From positions 31,919,501 through 31,983,500 of the forward strand of contig NC_080560.1 in assembly GCF_030253575.1 (NCBI RefSeq): a stretch of DNA of 64,000 nt. The letters run 5' to 3'. Below are positions 31,556 to 44,895 of this stretch, piece after piece. The position numbers were made by a program, and so were the translations under genes. This DNA is from Rhododendron vialii (lineage: Eukaryota > Streptophyta > Magnoliopsida > Ericales > Ericaceae). Every line of letters starts with the position of its first letter. Positions within the stretch are counted from its first letter, which is position 1. Under the pieces are notes generated by a model. That model was not told the DNA's origin. It was given only the letters and a program-made list of their open reading frames with translations, and did not search any database.

Positions 31556-34500
31556 ACACAACCTCAATGGTCAAATACACGCAATCAGAGTCCCAATCAG
31601 CAATCCAGAAGTATGTGGAGGGTCTAACCACTGCTGAATGTGGACTCCAGTGGCATCCAAGTACATGCCAATACTCCCATGGAAGCCGACCACCTCCCAA
31701 GTTGAAATTATGGTACGTAATAGTTTGTTTAGAGAACGATGCCGCTTCCGCCAGAATAAGGAGAGAATGAGAAAAATATACAGGAAAGAAATGGAAGTAG
31801 GGAAGAAAACAATCCCAAAGTGATCAAAGAATAATACGTTTAGAGTTTCAGAAAGCTTATCAAGAGCAACATATTGGGATTCTGAAAATAGTCCTGTCAC
31901 TTGTCCCACAATGTTGCAAACCATACCAGTCTGCTGCTGAGATACAGGACGATGGTGAAAGAACAACGTAGGATCCATCATGTTTACATTTCAGAGCATG
32001 ATTGTCATCAGACATACCCATGCCAAGGAATATCTATGTACAAGGGCATCACTCAAACAAACAAATTCAGATAGCAATCTTAATTTCAAGAAAGTACATG
32101 AAACAGACACCTAGACCTTACCCTGAGTCAAGGTAATGTAGCCTACAGAAGGCATATATTTGATATGACACAAAATACCAAGAATGTACAACTACCAAAT
32201 AGTCAATATGTAAATAAAGTAGAAATATCTCAAAGCCCTTGACAATTTGAGTAACACTGAAATAGAAAATCCTTCACCGAGTTGATGTTTTCCTTAACTG
32301 CTCGAAAACTACACGTCAGTCTCTGTGAATACCAATTATCAATTTTCAAATCCGAAAATCAGTATATATAGTGTTTTCGTGTCTAATTGTTTGAGTGGTG
32401 GTGTTTTTTCCTTCGGTCACTTTACTCCTCAGATATTAAACTTCCCTACTATCTAAAACAATGTTGGAAATTACTTTGACATACCTTTCAACAATACAAA
32501 TCCAAGACGACTACACCTACATAATTAGCATTTTATTAAAATGGTCTAAATAGCATCATAATGCTTATCATTCCAATGTCAAGGGTAACATTTGCTTTAC
32601 ATTCCAACGTTGCTTGATGCCAATAAAAACAAAATCCCAAAGGGAAGAAAAGTCTTAGCATACAACAATTCAAAGAACCACAATGTTGGGACAACAATAA
32701 TCAAACTGTACCCTCCTAGACTGAACAATTAAAAGAACTAAACAATAGAAAGAAACAAAAATCAAGCTGAACATAACATATCACCTCCAATTTGTCTAAT
32801 AAGATCATATACACCAATTAGTCCCACATTACTTTTTTTTCATAAGTCCAATTAGTCCCAGATTACCTTAACTTGGCAAAGGGGAGTCCAACAATTCATA
32901 GGACTATCACATATCATTAGATCAATTCTACCATTAAAACATGAAAATAAAGGTTGGATAGGCAATAAGTAAGGCCATTTCACTTACTCACCAACCACTT
33001 GGGTTCTACTGCAGGCATTCTTGTTCTCCAGTACTAAATCCACAATGGTCTTGTCCTAAAATAACATACCAAGAGCAAGTTTTGAGTTGAAAGAGTACAG
33101 CACAAAGCGGCACTTTTTTGGGCAAATCTAACATGTGGCACTATGAATTCAAACCAAACACTTGACTTTTTAATTAAAGTGCATGAACAGAATATTGACA
33201 AAACAGGAGGGAAAAATAGAACAATAAACCTTCATGAAAAAAGAGGGAAAAATATATTCAAACCCCTTCTTTGATACCCTATTTAAAAAAAGTTGTATTA
33301 ACATCCATCCGAAACTACTAAAATTATAACGAGCAACAATGGGGATAATGACTCGAACAGAAGTTATCTTAGTTGCACATTGTTAAGTAGTATTATTTAC
33401 CTAGTCTCTACTTTTGAGTGCAGAGGTGAGTAACGAAAAATATTAAAACTCTAATTGCAAAGAGAATTTGAATAGACCAAACAGCATTCCATCGATTCAA
33501 CTTTGAAAGGAGCATCCAACCCAAAACTTTTTTCCTGACTATGGGCCCTCTCTTATTTCATGGAACCCAATTTATTAGCACAAAATTTGATAAATAAAGA
33601 AGTTGTAAAACAATTAGGTTGATTATGAACATAGACACATTCTGGAAAACAAAATTCGGAGTGAACCTACAATATTCAAAAAAATTAAATCGTCAAAAGA
33701 CTCAAAACTCAACTTTAAGTGACAGACAAAAAAAAAAAACTCAAAACTCCATGTTGTTTATTGGAGTGGGTAAAAATTGGTATTGATAGTCGGCAATAAA
33801 GAAAATAGTCATACCCCATCAAATAGCAATGCTCACTGCTAGAAAGTCATAAAAGCAATTCTCTGTGAACACAACTTAGTACATAAAAGCATTATGTGAT
33901 AGTCGGCACCTTTTTGGGCAAATTTTTTGCCCAGTTCGATGACAGTTTTGTTTTTGTTGGTGTATAGGTGATGGATGTTATACAAGTATAGTGTGTGAGT
34001 GGTTTCCTTTTCTTTTGTTGGGAATTTTTTTCCTTCGAAGGCAACGTATAGCGGAGGTATGCCCCTAAGAGATTGTATTGTGTTTGAGCTTTTGTGAAAG
34101 AAAGTACTTATCCAAAAAACAAACTTAGTATTGCCAAACATCTAACCGTAATCACTAAATTAGACCTTACAAATTTACACTTGGACATTTCATGAGAAAG
34201 GTCTACAGAATATATGCTTCAATTAGCAGCTTGATTTTGATCGGAATAAACTAATATATTGTATTTCTTACTGAAATTTTTTATGGTTTTGTGGGCACTT
34301 ATTTTCTCTTCCTACAACCGATGGGCTGGTTCTTAATAACATCAATATTTGTTACATGAATTACATCCACCCACCAAGACATCCATCCTAATTTCTAAAA
34401 GGCTTAGTTGACTGGATATAGCTATTGCATCCTAATGTAGTGTAATATCAAAATTCATCGACTACTCAACTTGTACATGAATTGGGCACCAGACCTTTTT

Positions 34501-35121
34501 TTCCCCGCATGACTCAAGTATGTCGAAGAGATGACCTTTGTTTTCCCATGTTGGATGTAGGAACTCATGGCTTCATTATCCTACAATGCATAATTGGAAG
34601 ACGCCTTTCGTAGCTCCCATTTTTTACAAAATCGGCATATTTCGAAGAGAGACAGGAAAATGTTCTATAGTACTCGAGTTCGAGCCTTTTCAATGAAATT
34701 AAACAAAGTCTTCCATTTGAAATCAGATACTCAACTAAATATGAGAATCAATCTATTCTTTTATCCCTTGCCAATTTTTTCACTTTAAATATAGTGTACC
34801 AATTCCATAGACATGTCGTTATCTGGTATGAGATGAAGAGAATCGAATAATAATAGAAAAATTAATGTATATTATATATACGTCCCCCATGTCTGAGAGG
34901 ATGCACCGAATCAAGTTGCAATGAGCATAACCCAAGGGAAGGTAGCACCTACAGCAACTGAATTTTGCAAACAGTCAACAGACACTGAAAATGGAAAGGA
35001 AATAACAGGAAACACAAAAGGGGGATATCGAAATACAGTACTTCTTAGTTCTTACCGAAAGGGAAAATATACTCTTCCAATCTCGAAACAAACCAAGAAA
35101 TAACCCTACAAATTCAGCGCA
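31556..35121. other. long intergenic stretch, no gene confirmed
   Basis: AT-rich with short open frames. A minus-strand frame at 31571-31981 (136 codons) is hydrophobic and not recognised. Around 32815-32870 'ccaattagtcccac/gattac' is locally duplicated. Confidence 0.3.
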
Positions 35122-35126
35122 ACAAT

Positions 35127-35644
35127 TGTTGGGTTGGTTCAAATTCCCAATAAATGAAAATTCTCAAAGTCTTGCACATGGTTGAGTTTCTGTTTTTCCC
35201 AGAGTGCTAGCTGTTGTGCTAGCTGGCTCATTTTGCCGTGTGACCTTCCATTCACTCATGGGAACATGTATTATGCTTTTAATGCATGGGTCAATAGATG
35301 TATATACAATGTCATGAGGGAATTCCTTTTCGGTAGAGAGAGAGCGAGGTGAGGTGAAAAACAGTGAGTGCAAGTGTCAAGTCTTGTGCTTGGTGTGAGA
35401 GTGGGTTCTTGGTGAGAGTGGGTGTATAAGGGGTTGGGTTTGGGTTTTCAAACTCGGGTGTTCTCTTGTACTAATTCTCTCATAGTGAAAGAACGGGATC
35501 CTCTCCGTGGAGTAGGCGTGTTTTGCCGAACCACGTAATTCTTGCGTCTCTCTCTATTTTACTTTTCATCGTACTTCCATTGGTTGTGATTGTGGTTGTG
35601 TTTCGAATCTCGGTTCTTGGGTGCTTCCGCGTTTAATCCCAACA
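35127..35644 (+). mobile_element. solo LTR, copia-type
   Basis: It begins TGTTGGG and ends CCCAACA. The perfect 5-bp duplication ACAAT lies at 35122-35126 and 35645-35649. At 518 bp with no internal region, it is the product of recombination between the two LTRs of a full element. Confidence 0.88.
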
Positions 35645-35649
35645 ACAAT

Positions 35650-37063
35650 GAAAATTAACATAAACATAGCAAAACAACTAAACTCTATTTTACCTAAAAA
35701 TGTAACTAACAGTCACATAAACTCACTTTTTTTTGCATCAAAACTCAAGAAATTAGAAAACCCTAGGCTGAAAAGTTTTATAAACTAAGAGCCATACTCC
35801 CAGCCATACGTATTTTTTGGTACCCTCTTCCATTTTCAGCCCCATAACAGCCGGACAAAACGCCCTGCCAATTTTGGTCCCAGCCATTTCTTTGGCCAAA
35901 TTTGGGGGGAGAAAATGGTTGTGGCCATTACTGACACTTCATATCTCCCCCCCCTCTTTTCACAACCACCGAATCAGACTACCCAAAAAAAAAAAATCAT
36001 CAGATTCATCGGAAAAAGTCATCCTGAAAAACCCTAAAAATTGGAAATCCTACCTAATCGGAAAATTTTGAACTTCATTCACTAGATCGTGTGGCAATTG
36101 AAGTCACCAAAGACATTAACAACGGCAGCCGTTGCTGTCGCCGGAGCGATTGACAGCTCTAGCCACCTGAGATGGATGGGTCACCACGACACGCCGACTT
36201 CGAACGGCAAAAAAGCACAAACCGCTGAGCCTTGTAAATCAAGCTGTGCGTGAATTTGTTTCAAATACCAGCAGTGAGCAACACCTAGAAGCAAGGAAGA
36301 AGCCAATGTAGAGAAGGAGTAAATGCCAATTTTTTTTTTTTGATAACCAAGTAAATGCCAACCTGAACGATATTAAGTGTAAAACCAAATAGTAATGCAT
36401 CACCTATACTGCTATAGCGCATGAACGAGTTATGAACCAGAGCATCTAACCACACTACCACCTGACTTTCCAGATTCCAGGTCAGATTATCAGCAAGACC
36501 AAGATGTTCGTATAGTCACGCTAGAAGTCATGGCAGGCTTGGTAAATCACATGATCCGTTCCTTGGTGCTCTGCTTGGGCAGCAATCCTTATAGAACCAA
36601 AGGATGAAGGGAGCATGAATCACCATAAGAATACTGCAGCACCAAAAGAACACGGACATAAAACACAGAACCAAAAAACTATCTGGGCTTATTAATCTGA
36701 TTATCTTGACTATTGGATTTAAAAATAAACTTAAGCACAGATGTGAACATTATCAGGTATATAAATAACAAATTATAAACGGAGAGAATGCTACATTCAT
36801 AGGGATATAAAAACTAATGCAATGGACGGTCTAATGCATAATTATTTTATTCCCACAGAGCATTCATATATCCACTTCTACATTTGTAATTAGCAACAGA
36901 CTTTGTTAATAAAAGAATCAATATACAAAGATAAGAGAGATAGTAGCACATGGTGAGAACCATATATGTTACTGATCCAAATTTGGGGAGGAAGAATCTA
37001 CAGAATTCTTCAGCAACAAAAAACATAGGGTTGTGTGCGTGGTTCATTCTTCACAAAATAATC
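35650..37063. other. intergenic, no gene seen
   Basis: A GC-richer patch at 36060-36260 could be an old leader or first exon, but no protein is recognised. Confidence 0.3.
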
Positions 37064-37440
37064 ATAACTCTTAAACTCCACCACAACGCATCCATCAGGG
37101 AAATCTGGTATGATAAACTTACAAACTAATTACAGGCCACAAACAAAACAAATCAGAAAGCACAGTGATAATAAATCCATGAAACTCTTTCTCTATGTGT
37201 GTGTGTTTGAGAAACACCACAAACAGGTCTATAACACGATCAATTGAAACTATATTACTAGGCCCAGAGTCACAACAATAACTTTCAAAATTTCACATTT
37301 CATAACTCTTAAACTCCACCACAACACATGCATCAGGGAAATCCAGTACAATAAACTTACAAACTAAGTATGCGCCACAGATAAAACAAATCAGAGGGCA
37401 TAAAAATAATAAATCCACGAAACTCTGTGTGTGTGTATAT
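37064..37440 (+). repeat. direct duplication of about 140 bp
   Basis: Copies at 37064-37205 and 37301-37440 share 'cataactcttaaactccacc', 'catcagggaaatc' and 'ataaacttacaaacta'. Both end in a TG microsatellite. Confidence 0.8.
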
Positions 37441-39060
37441 ATCTATATATTTGTTTTTCCTTGTAAATATATATATCGAAGAGAGAACCCTAGCAACAGA
37501 AGAGATGTCTAAATATTTACCGGATGAAGAACTATAGCCTCCGTCGAAGTCGGATATCAACGATCTACAGTGTACAACTGCGACAACTGCGACAACCAAC
37601 AGAGGAGATGCGTAAATATACAAACCAATCATTCGGGAGAACGTTTTCTCCGAGAAGTCAAGAGAGAAGAGACGTAGGGAGTACCTGTCGAATAAAGAGC
37701 ACAAACCCTGAGATTTCAACCGGCAGAGATCCCAATCACCAAGAACATGGGTAAATATCGTTCACCGGCTGAGGGGCTCTAGAAACATCTGGTCTCCTAC
37801 TTGAAGCGTGTATATTTAGAAATAGCGGTGCAGGTTGTGGATGGGGAACCGTGCACAATACAATCACAGTGACATCAGCATATGATGGATTTGGAAAGAC
37901 AAAATTGCCCCTAGAGTTATAAGGATACCCCGGCCTATTGACTATTGAGGGGTTCAATTGGAAAATTCGGACAAAAATTGGGCGAGCCATCAATTTAGCT
38001 TCAAGGTTCTTAGACTTAAGAGGTTAGATGAAGAGAGAAGATTGCAAACATCACATCCTTGAGGATAAATTAGAATATTCCTGCCGCAATAAGAAGCTTA
38101 CACTAGAACAGACAGAGTGCAGCAGTTTGCACATGATCGCAATTCACCGACACCTCTCCTATGCCAAAACAAACCAAAATGAGCCTTAAGTCTCAATCAA
38201 ATTGGGGTCGGCTAACACCTCTCCTATGCCTCCTAAAGAAAAATACAAGTAAATTTTTCCAGCCTCTAACTATAGAGATTTTTTACTTTTTTGATAACCA
38301 ATAAATTTATAGAAAAGGCCTCAAGGGGATGCCCGCCATTTACAAAAGAAGGCCAAGAGATCTAACGATGAGAGAGAGAGCATCTACATCATTTTCTTTT
38401 TGGTGCTTCGGAAAATTAGAGCATCTATGCCATTAAACAAAAGTTTTATAAGTTAAAATAACATGTTGATCACTCCATTAATGCCAGCTATTAATAGTAA
38501 GAAGAAAGAAAAGACCGTTTTGCTGGAAACAATTTACTCATCAGAAGTCCAATTATGAACAAGCATAGAATATCGGAATTATTATCCACTCCCCTAAATA
38601 TCCATTGCAGTAAACTCTATTTTGGAGGTTACAGAAAATATTGATTAAGGAAATTTATACCACAAACGTCACTCCATTCAAAACATTTTCAATGAATTAG
38701 GCAAAAGAATATCTCCAGAAAGGAAAAGAGAATTGCACTTCATATGTCCACATCTATGCAGTCAAAATGAACATAAGAGCCTCTTTTCAAACCTTTATGT
38801 CAAAGGACTTTGCTAACCCAAGCATCATTTATAGATGACATCACTGACCTAACAATGAACAGAATCAGCAACTACTTTTCTTTGTGGTTTATGTTTCTTT
38901 CAATGGTGGAAGAAACCAATTTCACATACGTGCATATCTCAGGGGAATATTAGAAGATTTCTTACCAATTGATGCCAAACTCTGCGGCCCAACACTTCAT
39001 ATCATCAACATACAATACAGAGACATAAATATGTTTAAATTTATGAGCCTATATGATACA
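37441..39060. other. intergenic; possible first exon near 37520-37650
   Basis: On the minus strand, 37648-37523 reads MIGLYIYASPLLVVAVVAVV and continues CRSLISDFDGGYSSSSG up to a GT donor. It is a plausible signal-anchor first exon but not a recognised protein. The rest holds short frames and a retroposon tail-like stretch near 38290-38350. Confidence 0.25.
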
Positions 39061-39068
39061 TATTACAT

Positions 39069-39255
39069 ACCTGAGAGGATCGCATTGGCTAAACACTTGC
39101 TGATTGGAGATCTACGCGAACTTGCCAGTCTTTTTATCAGCAGTCTGCTTCCAATAAAGAGCCCATACAGCCTTCATGCATAGTTGAAGATCCTCACAGA
39201 ATGCTGCAAGCATGTCTGCCTCGAACTCCCATTCCACATTGAGGCCTTTCCTTGT
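39069..39255 (-). pseudogene. decayed coding fragment, unidentified plant protein
   Basis: The minus-strand frame reads VEWEFEADMLAAFCEDLQLC followed by MKAVWALYWKQTADKKTG, then a stop. Further on, ISNQQVFSQCDPLR runs to a GT donor. The composition and splice border look like a real, now broken exon. I have a vague memory of similar stretches in uncharacterised plant proteins but cannot name the family. Confidence 0.4.
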
Positions 39256-39374
39256 TCAAATTCTAGATAGAAGTTCACTAAAGTTCACTCCAAGTATAAC
39301 TGAAAATTTGAGCTGCTTGTAAGCTGGATTCTGAAAAGAATTTGGACTCCAAATATCAATGAATTTGTAACATT

Positions 39375-39534
39375 TTACGAGCTTAGTCATGTCTGATTTC
39401 TCCCATGCATTTGCCTTGGCTTCTACACTTCTCCTTTTTGTTGAATTACCCCTTCGGCTTTCGTCTCCACCATTGCGCCTTGCAAATGATGCATGGCTTC
39501 CTCTCCTATCCTGTTCCATCCTCTTTCTCATCAA
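39375..39534 (-). pseudogene. remorin-like C-terminal domain fragment
   Basis: The frame is RRSVEAKANAWEKSDMTKL after a basic, Ser/Arg-rich stretch. EAKANAWEKSEM is close to the start of the remorin C-terminal domain (E-A-K-A-x-A-W-E-x-x-E). The remaining coiled coil and membrane anchor are absent. Remorins are plasma-membrane nanodomain proteins; this piece cannot function as one. Confidence 0.4.
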
Positions 39535-40790
39535 ATCTTCAAATGCTCACAAACATCATATTGATCATGAAATGATTTTGAAAAGTTTCATTAGTCGATC
39601 CAAGTAGATTGTAGGGAAAGTGGACGAATTTGAAATATAAATTGTACTTTTTCTCCCAATTTTCTTTTATTTTTGCAAGAAAATGAAAGTTGGAAATGGG
39701 TAGGAATTCCTATTTCTTCATGGATGAGACTCATAATGACACCTTATGAATGGAAAATTCTGACGTCAATTCTTGTACTATTTACTCTTTTTTTCCCGCC
39801 AAGCGCCTAGTATCAATCTAGCCTACTCCTAAGAGTTGGGCTATGGCCCGCTTTGCTAAGCCAAGGCCAACCAACTATTTTGGGCATTAGAAGCCTCCGC
39901 ATCAAAGGCTCAACTTAGCAAAGACTCGAAAGCAAGAACTCTCATATTTCTATAAAATTCTTTAATTGAAAATATAATTTTCCCCTTTGGTTTTTTTTTT
40001 TTTTGCCATTCCCCTACTTAAAGGAGCCTAGTAACACCATACATACATACATAATGGGGTTATATGTACATATACCTTAGTGATGAAAAGACAATGTGCC
40101 AGCATATTCAAGAGTACTTATACCTGAGTGATGAATAGAGGAAGAATCGAAGATAAAGCTCGAAAAATAGGCGAATACCTCCTGTATTGGATTCTCTAAC
40201 ACTGGGGTGTTATTCTTTCGAATTCTTTATGGAATCACTCCCTCAATTTTCTTGTTCTACTACAGAAAATATCACCAAAATGAATTAGCCATTTGTGATC
40301 TAGTTTCAACCAAGAGCAACGATGAAGGAGAAGTCATAAGTCAAAGTATACCTTGTTTGTTTAGCTGAATCTCCATTCATTGATTCCATTTACTGCAAAT
40401 GCACGATCAAAAAGAATTGCTGCAAATTTTGTTCTGATCTTCCAATTTTGTGTAAGGGAAAAACTGTTGGAGAGGGTGAAGAAAGAGAAGAAAATTCTTG
40501 CTAGAGCAAATATCAGAGCCACAAATAGGTTATTATTTTAAAAACTGTACAGATAGGCTATTTACTAAACAACCACTGCTGCAGTTAAGTTTGAACATGA
40601 CATTCTTCATGTCTATTGCAAACAGAGCCTAGTCAAATTAGATCCAATGAAATTTAATATCAAATTCACAAATCAATCAACGTGTAAGAAACAAACCAAC
40701 AACCAAATCTATGGAGCATCATCTAATCCACAACTACTAACCAGAGAACAATTCATGTAAGCAAGACACGCCATATTAAATGCACTAGAG
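39535..40790. other. intergenic, no gene seen
   Basis: AT-rich sequence, with short low-complexity runs and no recognised gene or element ends. Confidence 0.3.
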
Positions 40791-41118
40791 CAGTTGAATG
40801 TGTACAAGTATTTAGTGCTCAAAGTAAGAGAGAATAGCATATACTACAACTATGTTCGACTCAATTTGAGAATAGATTACGTGCAAAAAATCGGTAAAAG
40901 TACGATACAAATGGATGTATATATATTGTGTCAGACCATAAGTCATATAATCAGCGACGGAAACCAACCATCAAAACCATAATTTCATCGATTGAACCGA
41001 AACACATAAAACCCTAATTTCACCCCCCAAATTTTGATTCAAACAAAGACTCCACCAAACCTATCGATTCCGCAGAAACCTTTCCCAAATTTGAACCAAT
41101 ATCTATCGTCAGTAAATA

Positions 41119-41178
<60 letters not shown>

Positions 41179-41195
41179 GAGAGAGAGAGAGACAG
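40791..41195 (+). repeat. copy A of a three-copy duplicated segment, with GA microsatellite
   Basis: Contains 'gttgaatgtgtacaagtatt', 'gactcaatttgagaatagat', 'cataaaaccctaatttcacc' and a pure GA run at 41122-41170. The same order occurs in copy B (43862-44341), and its second half occurs in copy C (44896-45240). Confidence 0.85.
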
Positions 41196-41225
41196 AGAGA
41201 GAGAGATTACTCGCATATGCTTGTA

Positions 41226-42531
41226 AACATGCATTGCGAAGCCCAATGTCACAGGCATTCACAATCATGAGGCTGTTGAAGACATAAATATCTAAGAAAT
41301 TAAATGTAATGGCAGCATAAATATCTAAGAACACCTTCATGAACCAATCAAAATGCTAGTCAAGTATCTTTTGTGTAGATTGTCACAAGAGAATGGCATA
41401 TTGTGGGGTCAATTAATTTAAATTAATGAAATCACTGTCACATATTAAAGTAAACAATTCAAAAGATCATACGTTGTTAGGATTTTATATGGTGGCATAA
41501 AAGTAGTTCTGCATGAATTAACATGAATAGTTATGCAGAGTAAATAAAAGCCTGGAATGGCTCCATTGTGCCCAATTTTTCATTAGGCTTCGGTCCCTCC
41601 TTTGTAATCTGCATGTAAGACCTACCTCCTATTCAGTTATGTTGATCTTGTCAATATCGTAACCAAACACTACTTTAAATTAATCAGCTCTTGATGTTCT
41701 ATATAGCTAGAAGATTGGGACTAAAACAAAAAAATTATCTTCCAAACTACACAAACAACTTTGAAAGAACAACTAAAGGTGTACATCTGGATCTCTGCTG
41801 CTAATGGTTGCAGAAAGAGCTCATGCTCACATCCTATGATTAGTTAACTTATGCACATGGACTGACAATGTTTGTGCATCAAAGCATATAAATAAATGTC
41901 AAGCGTCATCACGATTCATGACAAATTTTCTATTTGGTAAGTTTGTCAGAACAACAATGTGAGGAAAGCCACCCTAAACCCACAATAGTATTGATAGGCA
42001 GTTGGCACCTACATAAACACAATGCAATCACTCTACAGAACACGAGGGACCAAACCGTACTGATCATCATCATTAAGAAACTCTACAATGTGATTGTGAA
42101 CCAAAATTTGCCTAAGGCCAAATAATTTAGGAGTCAAAAATGACAAAGACTGCAAAAGCAGCAATACAAGGACCATAGCCAATTGAAACATCAAATTTCC
42201 ACATACCAATTACTACACTTACACAGTAGTACATGGATCAACAAATTGCAGATAATGCCCAAAAGGAACCCGAAAAATAAATTTTGCCAATGAAATTAAT
42301 TTTTCGGAAGATTATCAAGCGAGTACATCAAAGATGGACCTAGATTTGAGGTAGTCCCCACAAAGACCACAAACATCAATTATTGTGCGGTAAGCATACA
42401 TATTAGGACCACTCAACTTCTGCTTGGAGGCTTCAAATACAGTCAATGCAGACATCATATCCCCTTTCTTCCCAAACTCATGAATAATGGTATAGAAAAC
42501 TCTATGACCATGAGGATGAATACACGCATAC
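41226..42531 (-). pseudogene. PPR protein fragment (At5g02830-like), broken
   Basis: Exon-like block 42531-42318 reads GHRVFYTIIHEFGKKGDMMS, then SALTVFEASKQKLSGPNMYA and YRTIIDVCGLCGDYLKSRSI, before a stop after SIFDVLA. Block 41310-41226 reads IYVFNSLMIVNACDIG. The two follow each other in chloroplast pentatricopeptide proteins like At5g02830, which bind organelle RNA. About 1 kb of unrelated sequence lies between them, and the linking residues are missing. The remaining repeats are absent. Confidence 0.6.
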
Positions 42532-43473
42532 CTACAAAATATGACAAAACACATTAAAGAATGATTAAAATAGTAACTCGAGCTATTGCTCAACAGTTAA
42601 CACCTTCCTGCAAAAAATAAGCATATTTAAACAGGTTATAATGAAAGAAAATAGCCTACATTTTAATGAACACCCAACCCTACATTTCTACTACGTACTT
42701 TAACAACACCTATTAAGCTTTCAAAAAAATACACAATTAGAATAGCAATCCAACAGTGCTTTTGCAGGGGCCAATACAATTCATGAACAGAACAAAATAT
42801 TTCACTCCATGGATATATGACAGAGACATAGCAAAATCATGCGGGCCGGGGATGATTGGTGGTTCAGTAGCTGCACCTCATTGTCCTAAGTCTACAGTTG
42901 CCTTGACACAGTACGCCACGCCGCTCTTTAAGAAAAAGGAACTACACTCTTACTTTCTTAGTTTATTTCAGCTTTCAAACAATGACTCAGAGTCTCAAAC
43001 GTACTCTGTTTAAAATTATGGTACATGATATTCATCTAACTTTGATCAAAACTCCGTCCTGCAAAATATTGGTTCTACTCAAACAGTGTGTAGCCAGTGA
43101 AACCTCCACAAACCTGAAGGACATCAGCACAAGTTGGTACTTCGAACTAGTTGAAGAAAAGGAGTATTCCCAAAGCTATAACCTAATATTTAAAACTTGT
43201 GATGTTGACTCGAAAGACTAAGAACAATGAGATTGGGGAAGACATTTGACAAAATCTAGCAGCCTCAATAAGCTAATAACATGAGGGAAGAGTTAACAAG
43301 CATGCTTGATAGGACTATTAGAAATAAGCCAGGTGGTTTATATTGAAAGCTCTAGTAGGAAGAGCTTGTCAAAAGATAAGAATGACAACTGAATTTGGAA
43401 CATATGGCACACTGTGATAGGCCAGATAAAGAGAAAAATTGAAAGCATTTATGAAGGTGATGGCGAATACTAT
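42532..43473. other. intergenic, no gene seen
   Basis: Short frames only, including 42756-43013 and 42982-43221 on the plus strand, which show no recognisable domain. Confidence 0.3.
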
Positions 43474-43622
43474 CCTAGATTGTGTGATCTTATATACCAT
43501 AGCTGTCTGCAAAATAGCTTGTCCTAGATTCCGTGCTCTTACATAACCAAATCTGTCTGCAAAATAGCTTGTCCTAGATCGTGTGCTCTTACATAACCAA
43601 ATCACTCTGCAAAATAGCTTCT
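43474..43622 (+). repeat. three-unit tandem repeat of about 50 bp
   Basis: Units start with 'cctaga' at 43474, 43523 and 43573. They share 'ctgcaaaatagctt' and 'gctcttacataaccaaatc'. Confidence 0.8.
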
Positions 43623-43861
43623 AAATCCTGATTATCATATCTATTGCTGCATACATTTGATAAAGCCTTTGACATAGTAATATATATGATGAACATCTGA
43701 AAGAAGTTGATGCGCATCTCTATGAACTTACCAAAAAGTCAAGTGCAGTCAAGTTAATGCATTTATCTCATGGCTACAAATTCAATAAACCAAGGAGAAA
43801 AACTAACATGAACAATAAGATTATCTAGTTATGCACACCGGAACCAGGAATTGCACCAAAG

Positions 43862-44341
43862 TAGTTGAATGTGTACAAGTATTTAGTGCTCAAAGTAAGA
43901 GAGAATAGCCAGATAAAAAGTTCAAGTACATGTGAAACAGTCAAAGTAGAAAACAAAATACTTGTATAGACATGGCGTTCTTCTTGGATTCGAACCGACT
44001 TCTAGCGCACATGGATCAAATCGTTGATCAAAGTCGCATAAACCACAACTACGTTTGACTCAATTTGAGAATAGATTACATACAAAAAAAAATCTGTAAA
44101 AGTACGATAGAAATAGATGTATATATATTGTATCAGACCATAAGTCATATAAACCCTAATTTCATCGACCGAAACACATAAAACCCTAATTTCACCCCCA
44201 AATTTTGATTCAAATAAAGACTCCACCAAACCTATTGATTCTGCAGAAACCTTTCCCAAATTTGAACCGAAAACTATCTATCCTCTGTAAACAGTAAGAG
44301 AGAGAGAGAGGAGAGCCGAGCGCTCCTGCCCTTTCTTCGAT
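43862..44341 (+). repeat. copy B of the three-copy segment
   Basis: Matches copy A from 'gttgaatgtgtacaagtatt' through 'ccaaatttgaaccg', with an insert of unrelated sequence at about 43910-44035. It ends 'gctcctgccctttcttcgatga', a phrase also present at the end of copy C. The COBRA-like fragment starts exactly where the match ends. Confidence 0.8.
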
Positions 44342-44342
44342 G

Positions 44343-44600
44343 ACACGCTTCAAATACAAAGGGAATATTCCCCACTCCTGAATGAAGAGTCCGACAATTG
44401 TCGACCTGTTGCCCGAAACCCCCTATAACGAGCAGGTGGCCAATTGCTGCAAGGGATGAGTAATTAGCGTTGGGGCGGAAGGAACATCGAACTCCCCAAG
44501 AACTTTACGCTGAGAACGCCGGGGCCTAGTTACACATGCGGTGCAGCAAGCGTTGTGACACCTACGGTCTTCAAAATTGTGAAGAGAACACTACACATAA
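44343..44600 (+). pseudogene. COBRA-like protein fragment, disrupted
   Basis: Frames on the plus strand read TRFKYKGNIPHS, then a stop, then SPTIVDLLPETPYNEQVANC ending CKG and a second stop, then remnants. After a frameshift the text resumes as KNFTLRTPGPSYTCGAASVV. This follows the conserved core of plant COBRA/COBL proteins ('RFKGNIPHCC...VDLLPG.PYNQQ.ANCCKGG...LPKNFTLK.PGPGYTCG'). COBRA proteins are GPI-anchored at the cell surface and guide cellulose deposition. About 25 residues are deleted between the two halves. No introns are evident in the piece. Confidence 0.85.
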
Positions 44601-44895
44601 AAAATAATGCATAAATCAAATCTAAAAAGCACTAGAAATCAGATCCACTAACTCAACCAACATAGAGAGAGGGAGAGAGAAAGATGGGTTTGTCAACAGG
44701 ACTTTCCTGGGCTTTCTTCGTCGTCGAAATACGGCACTCCGTCGTGACAAGAACCCACGAGGCCGCAGTTGCCTACTCTGTCGTGTATTTGATCGAAGCT
44801 CCTTACCCATCATTCCTCTTCCTCTCCTCTTCTTCTGAGTAGTCAATACCCTTCCACACCACCTTGTTGCGCTGCTCGAGGTTCGTCGAAATAAG

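Noticed and set aside
41020-41340. 106-codon minus-strand protein with Leu/Ser repeats
   Set aside because: Most of it is translation of the GA microsatellite; only the PPR-like block at 41226-41310 is meaningful.
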